A DNA stretch of 64,000 nt from an uncultured Rhodospirillales bacterium (GTDB lineage Bacteria; Pseudomonadota; Alphaproteobacteria; Azospirillales; Azospirillaceae): NCBI GenBank assembly GCA_903927615.1, contig CAIYNU010000047.1, forward strand, positions 1-64,000, read 5' to 3'. Within the stretch, counting starts at the first letter, position 1, and each line of letters opens with the position of its first letter. Made by a program: the position numbers and the translations under genes. This document shows positions 1 through 7,814 of the stretch, one piece after another. The notes under the pieces were generated by a model, which searched no databases, was not told the DNA's origin, and saw nothing but the letters and a program-made list of their open reading frames with translations.

Positions 1-712
1 GGTCGTGGTCGCCCCCGCCGTTCCAGAACCGCCCAAGCCGGTCGTGGTCGCCCCCGCCGTTCCAGAACCGCCCAAGCCGGTCGTGGTCGCCCCCGCCGTG
101 CCCGAACCGCCTAAGCCGGTCGTGCTCGCCCCCGCCGTGCCCGAACCGCCCAAGCCGGTCGTGCTCGCCCCCGCCGTGCCCGAACCGCCCAAGCCGGTCG
201 TGCTCGCCCCCGCGGTGCCCGAACCGCCTAAGCCGGTCGCGGTCGCCGCCGCGGTTCCCGAACCACCCAAGCCGGTCGTGCTCACACCCGCCGTGCCCGA
301 ACCGCCCAAGCCGGTCGTGGTCCGCCATGATCAGGAGTTTGCGGCGGCCCTGGCGTTGTTCCGACAGTCCAACCTGAGTGCGGCGGCCCAGGCGTTTCAG
401 GCGTTCGTAACGGCGTGGCCCGGCGACCCGGCCGCACCCGAGGCCCTCTATCACCTGGGCGAAGCACGGATGGCCTTGGGCGACCCCGGTCTGGCGCGGG
501 ACGCCTTCCAGAAGCTGGCCGACCAGTATCCCAAGGCTGCCCAAACCGGTCCCGGTCTGGTGATGCTGGGCATCGCCGAGAATCGCCTGGGCCGACACGA
601 TGCGGCCTGTGCCGCCTTCGACCCATTGCGCGGGCCGTTGCTGGGTGTGGTGCTGCCGTCCTGGGCGGCACAACGGCTGGCGGCCGAACGCGAGGCTGCC
701 GGTTGCCCCTGA
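1..712 (+). CDS. Proline-rich repeat / TPR (CpoB/YbgF-like) protein, 5' truncated
   Basis: The reading frame is open to the left window edge, so the true start is missing. The visible N-terminal part is eight near-identical 13-residue units built on APAVPEPPKP, encoded by a 39-bp tandem repeat. From about residue 105 a globular part follows, with TPR-like helices (FRQSNLSAAAQAF, ALYHLGEARMALGD, LGIAENRLGRHDAA) resembling the C-terminal TPR domain of CpoB/YbgF periplasmic proteins. Pro-rich linkers of this kind commonly span periplasm or peptidoglycan, so an envelope location is inferred. It ends 40 bp before a PstS/OmpA fusion gene on the same strand, which suggests an operon. The exact function is unknown. 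It could also be a TonB-like or sporulation-like repeat protein, since the missing N-terminus would decide membrane anchoring. Confidence 0.75.
   Translation, partial: VVVAPAVPEPPKPVVVAPAVPEPPKPVVVAPAVPEPPKPVVLAPAVPEPPKPVVLAPAVPEPPKPVVLAPAVPEPPKPVAVAAAVPEPPKPVVLTPAVPEPPKPVVVRHDQEFAAALALFRQSNLSAAAQAFQAFVTAWPGDPAAPEALYHLGEARMALGDPGLARDAFQKLADQYPKAAQTGPGLVMLGIAENRLGRHDAACAAFDPLRGPLLGVVLPSWAAQRLAAEREAAGCP
5..313 (+). repeat. 39-bp tandem repeat encoding a 13-aa proline-rich unit
   Basis: About eight head-to-tail copies of a 39-bp unit encode variants of VVVAPAVPEPPKP. Copies differ mainly at the third residue (V or L) and at single positions (AAAVPEPP, LTPAVPEPP). The unit is a multiple of three, so copy-number change would lengthen or shorten the linker without breaking the frame. 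The array runs off the left edge, so total copy number is unknown. Confidence 0.9.
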
Positions 713-752
713 GAGCGTCTCCCCGAACCGGGCATGAGGAGGCCCGAGAACC

Positions 753-2306
753 ATGTGCCCCACCTGCCCCCGACGGTCACAGCCCGCCCCCCCGGCCGGA
801 CGGCCCCGATCTCCGCGCTGGTGGTGGGGTGTGGCCCTGTGGGGCCTGGTGCTGGCAGCATCGGGCGGCAGTGCCCGGGCCGAGCGCATTGAACTGGATG
901 ACGGCAGCGTGCTGATGGGCGCGGTGGTCAACACCAAAGGCGACACCGCCACCCTCCATCTGGACATCGGCCAGGTAATCACGGTGCCCCGGGCCCACAT
1001 CGTGCATCGGGGCGACGCCGCCACCTCACCGCTGGTAACCACCGCCCCCCTGCGGTTTCATGGCTCCAATACCATGGGCGAACGCCTGATCCCGGCTCTG
1101 GTGGATCGCTTCGTGGCCACCCACGGCGCCACCGCCTCGCCCTGGCTGGCTGGTGACCTGTCCGGCGAAAAGACGCTGATCGTCACCGGCGGCGACGGGA
1201 CCCTGCCGCGCGAGGTCGAGGTGCGGGCCTTCGGCTCCAACACCGCCTTCGCCGCGCTGCAAACTGGAGCCGCCGACATCGGGCTGTCGGCCCGGCGCAT
1301 CCGTGAAAGCGAGAGTGCGACGGTGCATGGGCTGACGGAACAGGGGGTGGCCCTGGACGGCATCGCGATTATCGTCCACCCGACCAATCCGGTTCGGTCC
1401 CTGACCCTGGGCCAACTGTCCGGCATTCTGGCGGGCGACATCACCGACTGGGGTGCGGTGGGCGGAACCCCCGGCCCGATTGGCTTGCGGGTGCCCGACG
1501 AGCGGTCGGCGTTACCCGAAACCATTCAGACCCAGGTCCTGGCCGGACGCCGGATCGCCACCACCGCCCTGCGCCTGGAGTCCAGCCAGGACCTGGCGGC
1601 GCGGGTAGCCGCCGAACCCGGCTCCCTCGGCCTGGTCAGCCTCGCCTACATCGACCAGACCCGGGCGCTGGACATCCGCCGATGCTCGGGCAGCGTCGCC
1701 CCCACCGCGTTCTCGGTCAAGACCGGCGACTATCCGCTATCCCGGCGATTGCTGCTGTATGCCCGGCCCCAGCCGCGACCGGCGGTGATCGATGATATTC
1801 TGGCCTTCGCGGTCAGCCCGCCCGGCCAAAGCGCCATCGCCACCGCCGGCTTCGTCAACCTGCAGGTCGAGAGCGACGGCGGCACGACCCGCCGGGCTCG
1901 CCGACAGATGATGATCGACGACAGCAGCATCGATTTCGCGCTCGCCCGCGGCTTCCTGAAGGCCACCGAAGGCGCCAGCCGGTTGTCGCTGACCTTTCAG
2001 TTCGACGAAGGCATCGTCGCCCCCACCGGCGACGCCGACGACGACATCCGGCGTCTGGGCACCTTCCTGAAAAGCCCGGCCGGCCAGGGCCGCCAGTTGC
2101 TGGTGCTCGGCTTCTCGGGACCCACGGACAGTCTGCAAAAGGGCACCGCGCTGTCCGAAGCCCGCGCCCACGAAGTCGCCGCGCGTCTGGTCAAGGCCGG
2201 CCTGAAGGTCGCCACTGTGGCCGGCTTCGGCCCGATCACCGCCCAATGCGCCGAAACCCCCGATACCCGTGAGCATAGCCGGCGGGTGGAAATCTGGATG
2301 CGGTGA
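753..2306 (+). CDS. PstS-like substrate-binding protein fused to OmpA-like domain
   Basis: The 517-aa product starts at ATG 753 after a GAGGAGG ribosome site. A hydrophobic stretch ending in ASGGSARA looks like a signal peptide (after about residue 25). A small domain (ERIELDDGSVLMGAVVNTKGD...) follows. Residues about 95-375 resemble a phosphate-type binding protein: FHGSNTMGERLIPALVDRF, ADIGLSARRI, LSGILAGDITDWG. The last 120 residues form an OmpA-type peptidoglycan-binding fold (LTFQFDEG, LLVLGFSGPTD, LSEARAHEVAARLVKAGL, SRRVEIWMR). This combination suggests a periplasmic ligand sensor or binder tethered to the cell wall rather than a free ABC-transporter subunit. No permease gene is adjacent; the real pst operon lies at 15918. 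The upstream gene may be its partner. Confidence 0.85.
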   Translation: MCPTCPRRSQPAPPAGRPRSPRWWWGVALWGLVLAASGGSARAERIELDDGSVLMGAVVNTKGDTATLHLDIGQVITVPRAHIVHRGDAATSPLVTTAPLRFHGSNTMGERLIPALVDRFVATHGATASPWLAGDLSGEKTLIVTGGDGTLPREVEVRAFGSNTAFAALQTGAADIGLSARRIRESESATVHGLTEQGVALDGIAIIVHPTNPVRSLTLGQLSGILAGDITDWGAVGGTPGPIGLRVPDERSALPETIQTQVLAGRRIATTALRLESSQDLAARVAAEPGSLGLVSLAYIDQTRALDIRRCSGSVAPTAFSVKTGDYPLSRRLLLYARPQPRPAVIDDILAFAVSPPGQSAIATAGFVNLQVESDGGTTRRARRQMMIDDSSIDFALARGFLKATEGASRLSLTFQFDEGIVAPTGDADDDIRRLGTFLKSPAGQGRQLLVLGFSGPTDSLQKGTALSEARAHEVAARLVKAGLKVATVAGFGPITAQCAETPDTREHSRRVEIWMR

Positions 2307-2390
2307 CTTCGAACCCGCCCCTGGAGCCCAGTCCGGGCGTCGTCGGAGCGATCGCGACACCGGTATCCTGTGATACCGGCGAGCCTTAAG

Positions 2391-2599
2391 AAAGACTCAT
2401 CGCAGGTCATCGACCGCGACTGCGGTCGCGCGCCCCCATGGGCGCGAAGCCAAGGGCGCGGATGCGCCCGCCCGGCGTCTGAGGGCGACCTTGGTAAAGA
2501 CTCATCGCAGGTCATCGACCGCGACTGCGGTCGCGCGCGCCCATGGGCGCGAAGCCAAGGGCGCGGATGCGCCCGCCCGGCGTCTGAGGGCGACCTTGA
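2391..2599. repeat. Two tandem copies of a 105-bp hairpin-rich repeat
   Basis: The block starting AAAGACTCATCGCAGG at 2391 recurs at 2496, a 105-bp period. The copies are nearly identical; the clearest difference is CGCCCCC versus CGCGCCC near the middle. Each copy contains self-complementary modules: a GACCGC...GCGGTC palindrome, GCGCCCATGGGCGC (perfect in copy 2), and GGGCGC-GGAT-GCGCCC. Because 105 is divisible by three, both strands show spurious open frames with 35-residue repeats. No homology to a coding family was recognised. Confidence 0.85.
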
Positions 2600-2615
2600 T
2601 GTTAACACATCAAGG
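2594..2615. promoter_or_regulatory. 9-bp inverted repeat at the end of the 105-bp repeat
   Basis: Arms CCTTGATGT and ACATCAAGG flank TAAC, a perfect 9-bp dyad. The left arm begins in the last bases of the second 105-bp copy; the first copy lacks the right arm. It lies about 165 bp before the helicase start and could be an operator or an RNA hairpin. Confidence 0.45.
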
Positions 2616-2703
2616 CTCGATGGCATGATATCGAACTTCGGTGTACAAAGAGGCTGGCGATTTCTGGAAAGTCTGCTATGGTCCGGCTGTTGGGTGGCAA
2701 AGC

Positions 2704-2733
2704 CGCGACGCCTTCGGGCGTCGCGTTTGTTTT
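2704..2733 (+). terminator. Strong UUCG-tetraloop terminator or leader attenuator
   Basis: A perfect 9-bp stem CGCGACGCC / GGCGTCGCG is closed by a TTCG loop and followed by TTTGTTTT. This is a textbook intrinsic terminator on the plus strand. It sits only about 45 bp before the likely DEAD-box helicase start codon and well after the preceding gene's stop (2306). It may therefore end a short leader or small RNA arising near 2600-2700, or act as an attenuator in the helicase mRNA. Confidence 0.8.
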
Positions 2734-2779
2734 GAGGCCCAGCCTCCCCCCCGGCAGATATCATCGTAAAGGACGTCTA

Positions 2780-4057
2780 TTGCTTCTCCCCCTCCCCCTC
2801 CCCCTCCCCCTCTCCCTCTCCCCGACTTTCGCCGATCTTGGACTGATTCCGGCGCTGCTCAAGGCGATTGACGGCTGTGGCTATCCCGGTCCGACGCCCG
2901 TGCAGGCTGAAGCGATTCCGGCCGCCCTGGCCGGGCGCGACATGATCGCGTCCGCCAACACCGGCACCGGCAAGACCGCCGCCTTCGTTCTGCCCGCCCT
3001 ACAGCGGCTGGCCCTGCACCCCCGCCCGGTCGGCAGCTACGGCCCGCGCGTGCTGATCCTGTCGCCAACCCGCGAGCTGGCGGCCCAAAGTCTTGAAGCG
3101 GTGCGCCGCTATTCCAAATTCGGCCGGGTCAACACCGGAGTGATCGTGGGCGGCGTCCCCTACCGCGAACAGCGGCAGTTGCTGGAGCGGCGCGCCGATG
3201 TGGTGGTGGCGACCCCGGGACGGTTGCTCGACCATCTGGACCGGTCGTGGCTTGATCTCAGCGGCGTCGAGCTGCTGGTGCTGGACGAGGCCGACCGCAT
3301 GCTCGACCTGGGCTTCGTCGAACCGGTGGAGCGCATCGCCGCCGCCTGTCCGGCCGGGCATCAGACCCTGTTATTCACCGCCACCGTCGACGGCCCGATG
3401 GTTCGGCTGGCGTCGCGCCTGCTTAACGATCCGTTGCGGATCGATGTGGCCGGCGGCATCGTCGCCCACGAAGCCATCGACCAACGGTTGCTGCGAGCCG
3501 ACAATCTTGACCACAAGCATCGGCTACTGGCCCATCTGGCCGGCAGTGAAGAGGTCAGTAAGGCCATCGTGTTTGCCGCCACCAAGCGTGACGCCGACCG
3601 CCTGGCCGATGATTTGGGGCAAAGCGGCCACGCCGCCGCCGCGCTTCACGGCGATATGAGCCAACCCCAGCGCAATCGCACCCTCGACGCGCTGCGCCGC
3701 GGTCGCATTCGCCTGCTGGTGGCCACCGACGTCGCGGCCCGCGGCCTGGATGTGGCGGATATCAGCCACGTCATCAACTTCGATCTGCCGCGGATAGCCG
3801 AAGACTATGTCCACCGGATCGGTCGCACCGGCCGGGCCGGCGCGACCGGCATCGCCTATTCGTTCTACACCGGCAAGGAACTGGGTCAGGTTCGGGCCAT
3901 CGAACGGTTCCTTGGCCGTCCGTTGCCCCCGCACACCATTCCCGGCCTGGAACCGGCACCGGTCCGGCGCGCTCCGCCGGCCGGCGTCCGCAGCGGTCCC
4001 AAACCCCCGGTTCGGAGTAAGGGTGGGGAAGCCCCCTTGAAGCGGCGCCATGCTTGA
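2780..4057 (+). CDS. rhlE: DEAD-box ATP-dependent RNA helicase (RhlE-like)
   Basis: ATP-dependent RNA unwinding, usually in cold-shock RNA remodelling or ribosome assembly. Motifs are in order: Q motif (TPVQAEAI), I (ANTGTGKT), Ia (PTRELA), TPGR, II (VLDEADRMLD), III (FTATVDG instead of SAT), V (LLVATDVAARGLDV) and VI (HRIGRTGRAG). About 425 aa. The frame is open to 2678, but that start would translate the terminator hairpin. TTG 2780 is preferred because AAAGGA lies 6 nt upstream; it places (LP)n residues before the family-typical TFADLGL. There is no ATG between, so the start remains uncertain. The C-terminal tail is basic and proline-rich. The stop overlaps the prfC start by 8 bp. Confidence 0.88.
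   Translation: MLLPLPLPLPLSLSPTFADLGLIPALLKAIDGCGYPGPTPVQAEAIPAALAGRDMIASANTGTGKTAAFVLPALQRLALHPRPVGSYGPRVLILSPTRELAAQSLEAVRRYSKFGRVNTGVIVGGVPYREQRQLLERRADVVVATPGRLLDHLDRSWLDLSGVELLVLDEADRMLDLGFVEPVERIAAACPAGHQTLLFTATVDGPMVRLASRLLNDPLRIDVAGGIVAHEAIDQRLLRADNLDHKHRLLAHLAGSEEVSKAIVFAATKRDADRLADDLGQSGHAAAALHGDMSQPQRNRTLDALRRGRIRLLVATDVAARGLDVADISHVINFDLPRIAEDYVHRIGRTGRAGATGIAYSFYTGKELGQVRAIERFLGRPLPPHTIPGLEPAPVRRAPPAGVRSGPKPPVRSKGGEAPLKRRHA
2783..2823 (+). repeat. Pyrimidine hexanucleotide tract (CCCCCT-type) behind the helicase start
   Basis: About six imperfect units of CTCCCC/TCCCCC run directly after the proposed TTG start and encode alternating Leu-Pro and Leu-Ser. A 6-bp unit keeps the frame but would alter leader length and the translation initiation region. 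Confidence 0.7.
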
Positions 4058-5654
4058 CGAGATCGGACGGCGTCGGACCTTCGCCATCATCGCTCACCCC
4101 GACGCCGGTAAGACCACCCTCACCGAAAAGCTGTTGTTGTTCGGCGGCGCGATCCAGATGGCGGGAGCCGTCAAGGCGCGCGGCGAACAACGGCGGGCGC
4201 GTTCCGACTGGATGAAGGTGGAACGCGAACGCGGCATCTCGGTGACCGCGTCGGTGATGACCTTCGAGTATCTGGGCCGGACCTTCAACCTCTTGGATAC
4301 GCCCGGCCACGAGGACTTCTCGGAAGACACCTATCGCACGCTGACCGCCGTGGACAGCGCGGTGATGGTGATCGACGGCGCCAAGGGCATCGAAGCCCAG
4401 ACCCTCAAACTGTTCGAGGTCTGCCGGCTGCGTGACGTGCCGATCATGACGTTCATCAACAAGATGGACCGGGAGGCGCGCGACCCGTTCGAGCTGATCA
4501 GCGAGATCGAGGCCGCGCTGGCCCTGGACGTCACCCCGGCGAGTTGGCCGATCGGCATGGGCCGGGACTTCCTGGGCTGTTACGACCTGCTACGCGACCG
4601 GCTGCTGTTAATGGATCGCAGCCAGGGCGACGTGGTGGATGCCGGCATCGAGTGTCGCGGCCTGGACGATCCCCGGCTCGACACCTTGCTGCCGGCCCCG
4701 GCCCTGGCCCAATTGCGCGAAGAGGTGGAGATGGCCCGGGGCCTGATGCCGGCCTTCGATCTCGAGTCCTATCGCGCCGGCCACCTGACTCCGGTATTTT
4801 TCGGCAGCGCCATTAACAACTTCGGCGTGCGGGAACTGCTCCAGGGCCTGGCCGAACACGCGCCGCCGCCCCGGCCCCAGCCCGCCTGCGGCCGGCTGGT
4901 GGTTCCCACCGAGGAGCGGGTCAGCGGCTTCGTGTTCAAGGTCCAGGCCAACATGGACCCCAATCACCGGGACCGCATCGCCTTTGTGCGTCTCTGCTCC
5001 GGGCATTTCCGCCGCGGCGTGAAGCTGCGCCACAGCCGCTCGGGGAAAACGCTGGCGGTTAACAACGCCGTGCTGTTCATGGCCCGGGACCGCGAACTGG
5101 CCGAAGACGCCTGGCCCGGGGACATCATCGGGATTCCCAACCATGGCAGCCTGCGCATCGGCGATACGCTGGTCGAAGGCAATGAGGAGTTGCGCTACAC
5201 TGGCGTGCCCAGCTTCGCCCCCGAACTGCTCCAGCGGGTACGGCTGGACGACCCCATGCGCGTCAAGCACCTGCGCAAGGCGCTGGACCATTTCGCCGAG
5301 GAAGGCGCGAGCCAGGTGTTCAAGCCCCTGAGCGGCGCCGACTGGGTGGTGGGCGTGGTCGGCGCGCTGCAATTCGAGGTCCTGGCCGCCCGGATCGAGG
5401 CCGAGTACGGCTTGGCCGCCCGGTTCGAGCCGGCCTCGGTGGACGCCGCCCGCTGGGTGGAATGCGGCGATCCGCTGGTGCTGAAACGGATGGTCGATGC
5501 CAACCGCTCGGCCTTTGCCGAAGATCATGACGGCGCGCTGGTGTTTCTGGCCCGTAACGCCTGGCACCTGAACCGCACCCAGGAAGACTTTCCGGGCGTA
5601 CAGTTTCTGAAAACCCGGGAGCAGAATCGGAAGGTTGAAGCGATTTCGTTATGA
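4050..5654 (+). CDS. prfC: Peptide chain release factor 3 (RF3)
   Basis: A translational GTPase that recycles RF1/RF2 from the ribosome after termination. The 534-aa length matches the family. G1 is AHPDAGKTT (residues 15-23), the switch/G2 region GISVTASVMTF, G3 DTPGHEDFSEDTYRTL (from residue 83), and G4 NKMD (near 137). The beta-barrel domain II (SGFVFKVQANMDPNHRDRIAFVRLCSG) and the RF3 C-terminal domain (GALQFEVLAARIEAEYG, FLARNAWHLNRTQEDFPGVQF) are complete. It overlaps the helicase by 8 bp, so translation is probably coupled. Absence of an EF-G-type domain IV separates it from EF-G and LepA. Confidence 0.96.
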   Translation: MLDEIGRRRTFAIIAHPDAGKTTLTEKLLLFGGAIQMAGAVKARGEQRRARSDWMKVERERGISVTASVMTFEYLGRTFNLLDTPGHEDFSEDTYRTLTAVDSAVMVIDGAKGIEAQTLKLFEVCRLRDVPIMTFINKMDREARDPFELISEIEAALALDVTPASWPIGMGRDFLGCYDLLRDRLLLMDRSQGDVVDAGIECRGLDDPRLDTLLPAPALAQLREEVEMARGLMPAFDLESYRAGHLTPVFFGSAINNFGVRELLQGLAEHAPPPRPQPACGRLVVPTEERVSGFVFKVQANMDPNHRDRIAFVRLCSGHFRRGVKLRHSRSGKTLAVNNAVLFMARDRELAEDAWPGDIIGIPNHGSLRIGDTLVEGNEELRYTGVPSFAPELLQRVRLDDPMRVKHLRKALDHFAEEGASQVFKPLSGADWVVGVVGALQFEVLAARIEAEYGLAARFEPASVDAARWVECGDPLVLKRMVDANRSAFAEDHDGALVFLARNAWHLNRTQEDFPGVQFLKTREQNRKVEAISL

Positions 5655-5704
5655 ATCGCGGGCGCTGCCCCCAACGGACCCGGCCAGGGCCTGGTGTTTC
5701 GTGT

Positions 5705-5718
5705 CAGCAAAATTGCTG
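5705..5718. terminator. Small hairpin downstream of prfC
   Basis: CAGCAA-AA-TTGCTG is a perfect 6-bp stem 50 bp after the prfC stop. There is no clear T-run, so termination is only suggested; the dispersed element that follows carries stronger hairpins. Confidence 0.3.
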
Positions 5719-5721
5719 GGT

Positions 5722-5884
5722 TAACGGTTTCCAAAGGCCGTCGGCCTTTGGTGGGGTCGTAGGGGCAAAGCCCCTACAAAATGCCTTCGGCGACCAGGGC
5801 GTTGCCCTGGACCCACCACCAAAGGCCGTCGGCCTTTGGAAACCACGACTTTTACCGTGCAATTTAGCTGACGTGGCCCACTAG
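5722..5884 (-). repeat. Dispersed hairpin element, copy A
   Basis: First of three related copies (others at 22006 and 44609). It contains CCAAAGGCC-GTC-GGCCTTTGG twice (5731-5751 and 5819-5839), in a larger inverted arrangement with flanks GGTTT...GGTGG and CCACC...AAACC. Between them are GTAGGGGC-AAA-GCCCCTAC (5759-5777) and CCAGGGC-GTT-GCCCTGG (5794-5810). On the minus strand it begins TAGTGGGCCACGTCAGCTAA, and that first TAG is the stop codon of the NADAR gene at 5881-5883. It then has the conserved TTGCACGGTAAAAGTC stretch. Inferred to be a small non-autonomous element or a dispersed terminator cassette. Confidence 0.85.
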
Positions 5885-6372
5885 TGGGACTCAAGGGAGC
5901 CAAGCCTCGTTGATATCGCCCGCCGTTCGGCCATCAACAAGACGCCCAGGCGATTTTCTCCGACGCCAAGCGGGCACTGGCCCCAGACCCGGTCGAACCA
6001 GTGGTTGCCCTCGATCAGTTCGGCCTCACCGGTTGCCAGAAGCTGTGCCTGCAAGGCCGGGTCGGCAAATTTTAACGCCAGCAGTGCCGCCATGATCTCG
6101 GTCTTGACCGACTCCCAATCCGGGCGCAACACCAGTCGTCGGCCAACCGCCTTGGCATCCGCGGGATGCGCAAGCGTGGCGATGCGGCGACGGTCTGCCA
6201 TATCCAAGGTCTTGGCCGCCTGAAAGGCATGCTCGACCGTCGGAAACGCGATCCCATCCCACGTCAGCGGACTCGGGGCGAAGTTCGACAGAAAGGCGTA
6301 AGCGTGGTCAAACTCGCTAATGACCCGTGGAACGGCGGGGGCGGGAATCCCGCCCCCGGGTTCCTTGGTCAT
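5881..6372 (-). CDS. NADAR/YbiA-family protein
   Basis: A 163-aa protein with the NADAR signature: [28 protein letters not shown] near the N-terminus and [14 protein letters not shown]...[10 protein letters not shown] near the C-terminus. Characterised relatives (YbiA, plant COG3236) are N-glycosidases that remove damaged riboflavin-pathway intermediates; other NADAR proteins reverse ADP-ribosylation of nucleic acids. Start chosen at ATG 6372 because it overlaps the gltD stop as ATGA, typical of coupled translation; the open frame extends upstream to 6447. Its position as third gene behind gltB-gltD is unusual. The stop codon TAG is shared with dispersed element copy A. Confidence 0.85.
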   Translation of the reverse strand: MTKEPGGGIPAPAVPRVISEFDHAYAFLSNFAPSPLTWDGIAFPTVEHAFQAAKTLDMADRRRIATLAHPADAKAVGRRLVLRPDWESVKTEIMAALLALKFADPALQAQLLATGEAELIEGNHWFDRVWGQCPLGVGENRLGVLLMAERRAISTRLGSLESH

Positions 6373-7814
6373 CGAGGCAGGTCCGAACTGCCCATCAGGT
6401 ATTCGTCCACTGCCCGGGCCGCCTGCCGGCCTTCCCGAATCGCCCATACCACCAGAGACTGACCGCGGCGCATGTCGCCCGCCACGAACACCTTGTCCAC
6501 CGAGGTCCGGTAAACCAGGGTATCGGCCGCAACATTGCCTTGCGGGCTCAGAGCGACGCCCAACTCCTCCAGCAACCCCTCGCGCACCGGGCGAATGAAG
6601 CCCATGGCGAGGAGTACCAGATCGGCGCGCAACTCAAACTCGCTACCGGCGATCTCCGACATCCCGTAGCGGCCGTCAGAGCCGGCCTGCCACGCCAGCC
6701 GAATCCCATGCAGGGTACGCACCGACCCGTGACCGTCGCCCGAGAAGCGCTTGGTGGCCACGCTCCAGTCGCGCTGGCAGCCTTCCTCCTGGGACGACGA
6801 GATTCGCAGCTTGTTCGGCCAGTTCGGCCAGGTCAACAGCCGGTCTTCCTTTTCCGGCGGCCGGGGCATGATCTCGAGCTGGGTGACCGACTGAGCACCC
6901 TGGCGGATCGACGTCCCGATGCAGTCGGAACCCGTATCACCGCCGCCGATCACCACCACATGCTTGCGCCGGGCGCTGATCTTCGACTCTCCAGACGACG
7001 CCAAACCGGCATTGCGCCGGTTTTGCTGGACCAGGAAGTCCATGGCGAAATGAATTCCCGCCAACTCCCGACCGGGCACCGGCAGATCGCGCGGTTGCTC
7101 GGCCCCCCCAGCCAACACCACGGCATCGAAGCCCGACACCAAGTCGCGACCGGGCACGGTGACGCCCACATGGCAACCGGTGCGAAACTCGACCCCCTCC
7201 GCAACCATCTGCTCGACCCGACGGTCGATCAGAGGCTTTTCCATTTTAAAGTCGGGAATGCCATAGCGCAACAAACCGCCGACCCGGTCGGCCTTCTCAA
7301 ACACCGTGACCGCGTGACCGGCACGCGCCAGTTGCTGAGCCGCAGCCAAACCGGCCGGACCGGAACCGACCACCGCCACCCGTTTACCGGTGGACTGGGC
7401 CGCCGGTTCGGGGACAATCCAGCCCTCGTCCCACCCGCGATCGACGATGGCACACTCGATGGTCTTGATGCTGACCGCGTCGTCGTTGATGTTGAGGGTA
7501 CACGCCGCCTCGCAGGGCGCGGGGCAAATGCGGCCGGTAAATTCCGGAAAGTTGTTGGTGGAATGCAGAGTCAGCAACGCGTCGCGCCACTGACCGCGAT
7601 ACACCAGATCATTCCAGTCCGGAATCAGGTTATTGACCGGACAGCCGCTGTGGCAGAACGGAATGCCGCACGCCATGCACCGCGCCCCCTGTTCGCGCAC
7701 CACCGGCTCGGACAACGGCAAGACAAACTCGCGATGATCCTCAATCCGATCCGCCACCGGCAGGGAGTCACGATTGCGGCGGCGGAATTCCAGGAACCCC
7801 GTGGGCTTACCCAT
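6369..7814 (-). CDS. gltD: Glutamate synthase (NADPH) small subunit
   Basis: Beta subunit of glutamate synthase. It takes electrons from NADPH through FAD and iron-sulfur clusters and passes them to GltB for glutamate formation from 2-oxoglutarate and glutamine. The start at ATG 7814 gives the conserved [13 protein letters not shown]. The N-terminal cysteine cluster is [17 protein letters not shown], with further cysteines in [13 protein letters not shown]. The FAD fold is [20 protein letters not shown] and the NADPH site [14 protein letters not shown]. About 481 aa, normal length. It overlaps the gltB stop by 8 bp and the NADAR start by 4 bp, so the three genes probably form one operon. Confidence 0.96.
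   Translation of the reverse strand: MGKPTGFLEFRRRNRDSLPVADRIEDHREFVLPLSEPVVREQGARCMACGIPFCHSGCPVNNLIPDWNDLVYRGQWRDALLTLHSTNNFPEFTGRICPAPCEAACTLNINDDAVSIKTIECAIVDRGWDEGWIVPEPAAQSTGKRVAVVGSGPAGLAAAQQLARAGHAVTVFEKADRVGGLLRYGIPDFKMEKPLIDRRVEQMVAEGVEFRTGCHVGVTVPGRDLVSGFDAVVLAGGAEQPRDLPVPGRELAGIHFAMDFLVQQNRRNAGLASSGESKISARRKHVVVIGGGDTGSDCIGTSIRQGAQSVTQLEIMPRPPEKEDRLLTWPNWPNKLRISSSQEEGCQRDWSVATKRFSGDGHGSVRTLHGIRLAWQAGSDGRYGMSEIAGSEFELRADLVLLAMGFIRPVREGLLEELGVALSPQGNVAADTLVYRTSVDKVFVAGDMRRGQSLVVWAIREGRQAARAVDEYLMGSSDLPR

Noticed and set aside
2370-2735. 121-codon frame across the 105-bp repeats
   Set aside because: Open only because the repeat length is divisible by three; low-complexity product running through a terminator hairpin.
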